NCBI GenBank assembly: GCA_035711805.1
Contig: DASTBV010000129.1
Span: 62,001-126,000, forward strand
From: Gp6-AA40 sp035711805
GTDB lineage: Bacteria > Acidobacteriota > Vicinamibacteria > Vicinamibacterales > UBA2999
DNA: 64,000 nucleotides
Direction of reading: 5' to 3'
The notes under the pieces were generated by a model. The model was not told the origin of the DNA. It did no database searches and saw nothing but the letters and a program-made list of their open reading frames with translations. The position numbers and the translations under genes were made by a program. The first letter of the stretch is position 1. Each line of letters begins with the position of its first letter. Shown here one piece after another: positions 63,082 through 64,000 of the stretch.

Positions 63082-63707
63082 CAGCTGTACTTGACGACGA
63101 CGCCTTCGAGCAGATTGCCGACGTCCTCACAGCGATCGGTGGCCGCTTCGAGGAAGTCGAAGATCTCCTTCCACTTGATGACGGTGATCGGGTCGCGCTC
63201 TTCGTCGAAGAGCGCGACGATGGCGTCCTGGTGCACGCGGTCGGCTTCGCGCTCGAGCTGGTTGACGCGGGCCGCGATCTCGAGGACGCCGCCGCGCCGC
63301 TTCTCCAGCGCAGCGAGCGCCTCCGTGATGCGATCCATCGATTCGCAGACGATGTCCGCCAGCCGCCGGGCGCCCGGGCGGATGCGGTCGATCTTGTAGA
63401 GGCGCGTCACAGCGGCCGCCGCGTCGATCGCATCCATCACGTCGTCGAGGGAAATGGCCAGCGCGTGGATGTCTTCACGGTCGAGCGGCGTCACGAACGT
63501 CCGGTTGACGCTGTCGATGATGCCGCGCGTTCTGCCGTCGCAGTTGTGCTCGACGTCCTTGATGGCGTCCGCTTTGGCCATGTCGGGCGGATCGCTGGAC
63601 ATCATCTGCTTGAGAAGCTTGGCGCCGTTCCGGATCTCCTCGGAGAGCCCCACGAAGTCGTCGAAGAAATGTTCTGAACGGGGAATCAGGCTGAACGCCA
63701 CTCGCAC
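63081..63707 (-). CDS. DUF47 (PhoU-like) regulator of phosphate transport
   Basis: 208-residue all-helical PhoU-like protein; FSLIPRSEHFFDDF at the N-terminus and DREDIHALAISLDDVMDAID in the middle match DUF47. It binds metal clusters and modulates PiT. The GTG start (63707) lies 58 bases from a PHO-box-like repeat. Confidence 0.92.
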   Translation of the reverse strand: MRVAFSLIPRSEHFFDDFVGLSEEIRNGAKLLKQMMSSDPPDMAKADAIKDVEHNCDGRTRGIIDSVNRTFVTPLDREDIHALAISLDDVMDAIDAAAAVTRLYKIDRIRPGARRLADIVCESMDRITEALAALEKRRGGVLEIAARVNQLEREADRVHQDAIVALFDEERDPITVIKWKEIFDFLEAATDRCEDVGNLLEGVVVKYS

Positions 63708-63764
63708 CTCGACCGTTTCGAAGTCCGGGCATGTGACCGGACGGCGCGCATCGTACCAGATCCG

Positions 63765-63792
63765 GTTACAACCACGTTACATGGCCGTTACA
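63765..63792 (-). promoter_or_regulatory. PHO-box-like triple direct repeat
   Basis: On the minus strand, three 7-base half-sites (GTGTAAC, ATGTAAC, TTGTAAC) are separated by exactly 4 bases, an 11-base period, as in PhoB boxes (CTGTCAT-N4-CTGTCAT). The repeat lies 58-85 bases upstream of the DUF47-PiT operon and faces it. It could control phosphate-starvation expression. Confidence 0.5.
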
Positions 63793-63961
63793 CCGCCTGT
63801 CCTGTCGGCGCCGAATGGATGAACTTCGCAGAGGACACCGCCGAATCCAACTTATCCGTAAAAGTCCTTCAGATACAGCATTTAGCCGATCGGCAATGCT
63901 GGCATAACGCTTGGAGTTACCGGCGTGGAGCGTCTCGGACACCGGGACCAAGGAGACAGTG

Positions 63962-64000
63962 ATGACCATGAGTCCGGTTTCGGCAGCAGTTGCAGGAGCG
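63962..64000 (+). CDS. Start of an unidentified gene (cut by window edge)
   Basis: ATG 63962, preceded by AAGGAGA at a good distance, opens a frame reading MTMSPVSAAVAGA to the window end. Too little is visible for a family call. Confidence 0.4.
   Translation, partial: MTMSPVSAAVAGA

Overview
The window is about 64 kb of dense, high-GC bacterial chromosome. It carries roughly 60 protein genes on both strands with short gaps, many start/stop overlaps of 1 to 4 bases, and no rRNA, tRNA, insertion sequence, phage or CRISPR that I can see. The gene content fits a diderm, aerobic soil bacterium: outer-membrane barrels and an RND-type outer-membrane factor, citrate synthase, a Complex I subunit, many two-component proteins, and a secreted VWFA-related protein of a type common in Acidobacteriota. 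I infer Acidobacteriota, probably close to Vicinamibacteria; no ribosomal marker is present to confirm it.

Layout. 0-3.5 kb: end of an outer-membrane efflux gene, a sigma-54 activator, and a DUF4136 gene with a candidate sigma-54 promoter just downstream of the activator. 3.5-9.1 kb (minus): an apparent operon of a large Orn/Lys/Arg decarboxylase, a GltS-type Na+/glutamate symporter and a TAXI-type binding lipoprotein. 9.2-14.9 kb (plus): SpoIIAA-like protein, DcaP-like porin, VWFA protein, a second decarboxylase homologue in which the PLP-binding Lys is Glu, and MarC. 14.9-20.7 kb: a secreted protease/beta-propeller/barrel protein, a small barrel, a BASS-type transporter and a BamA/TamA-like barrel. 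20.7-26.4 kb: a block bounded by two nearly identical 107-bp elements in opposite orientation; it holds a secreted protein with a kinase-like motif set, an RR-HK-diadenylate cyclase operon and a NarL-type regulator. 26.4-31 kb: holin-family/DUF3618 pair, CDF transporter, LepB and a LytS/LytTR pair. 31-37.5 kb: lone NuoI, phosphoesterase, methyltransferase, PHP protein, ankyrin protein, DinB protein and glycosyltransferase. 37.5-44.1 kb: Lon and a small KAS/flavoprotein/ICMT cluster. 44-53.7 kb: TPR protease, rhomboid, CBS protein, LeuA-like enzyme, RarD, M28 peptidase, citrate synthase and YacG. 53.7-64 kb: phosphate-related genes (Ppx/GppA, CHAD, SixA, and DUF47-PiT behind a PHO-box-like triple repeat), a lipid kinase, an MFS/spermidine-synthase fusion and GlgC.

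The strongest unexplained structure is the set of short iterated repeats and palindromes at gene borders. Several have different sequences at each site, and many supply the start codon, stop codon or terminal residues of the adjacent gene; at least two lie in frame inside genes. The best candidates for new biology are the secreted kinase-like protein, the Lys-less decarboxylase homologue next to an intact one, the TAXI-GltS pairing, and these gene-border repeats.
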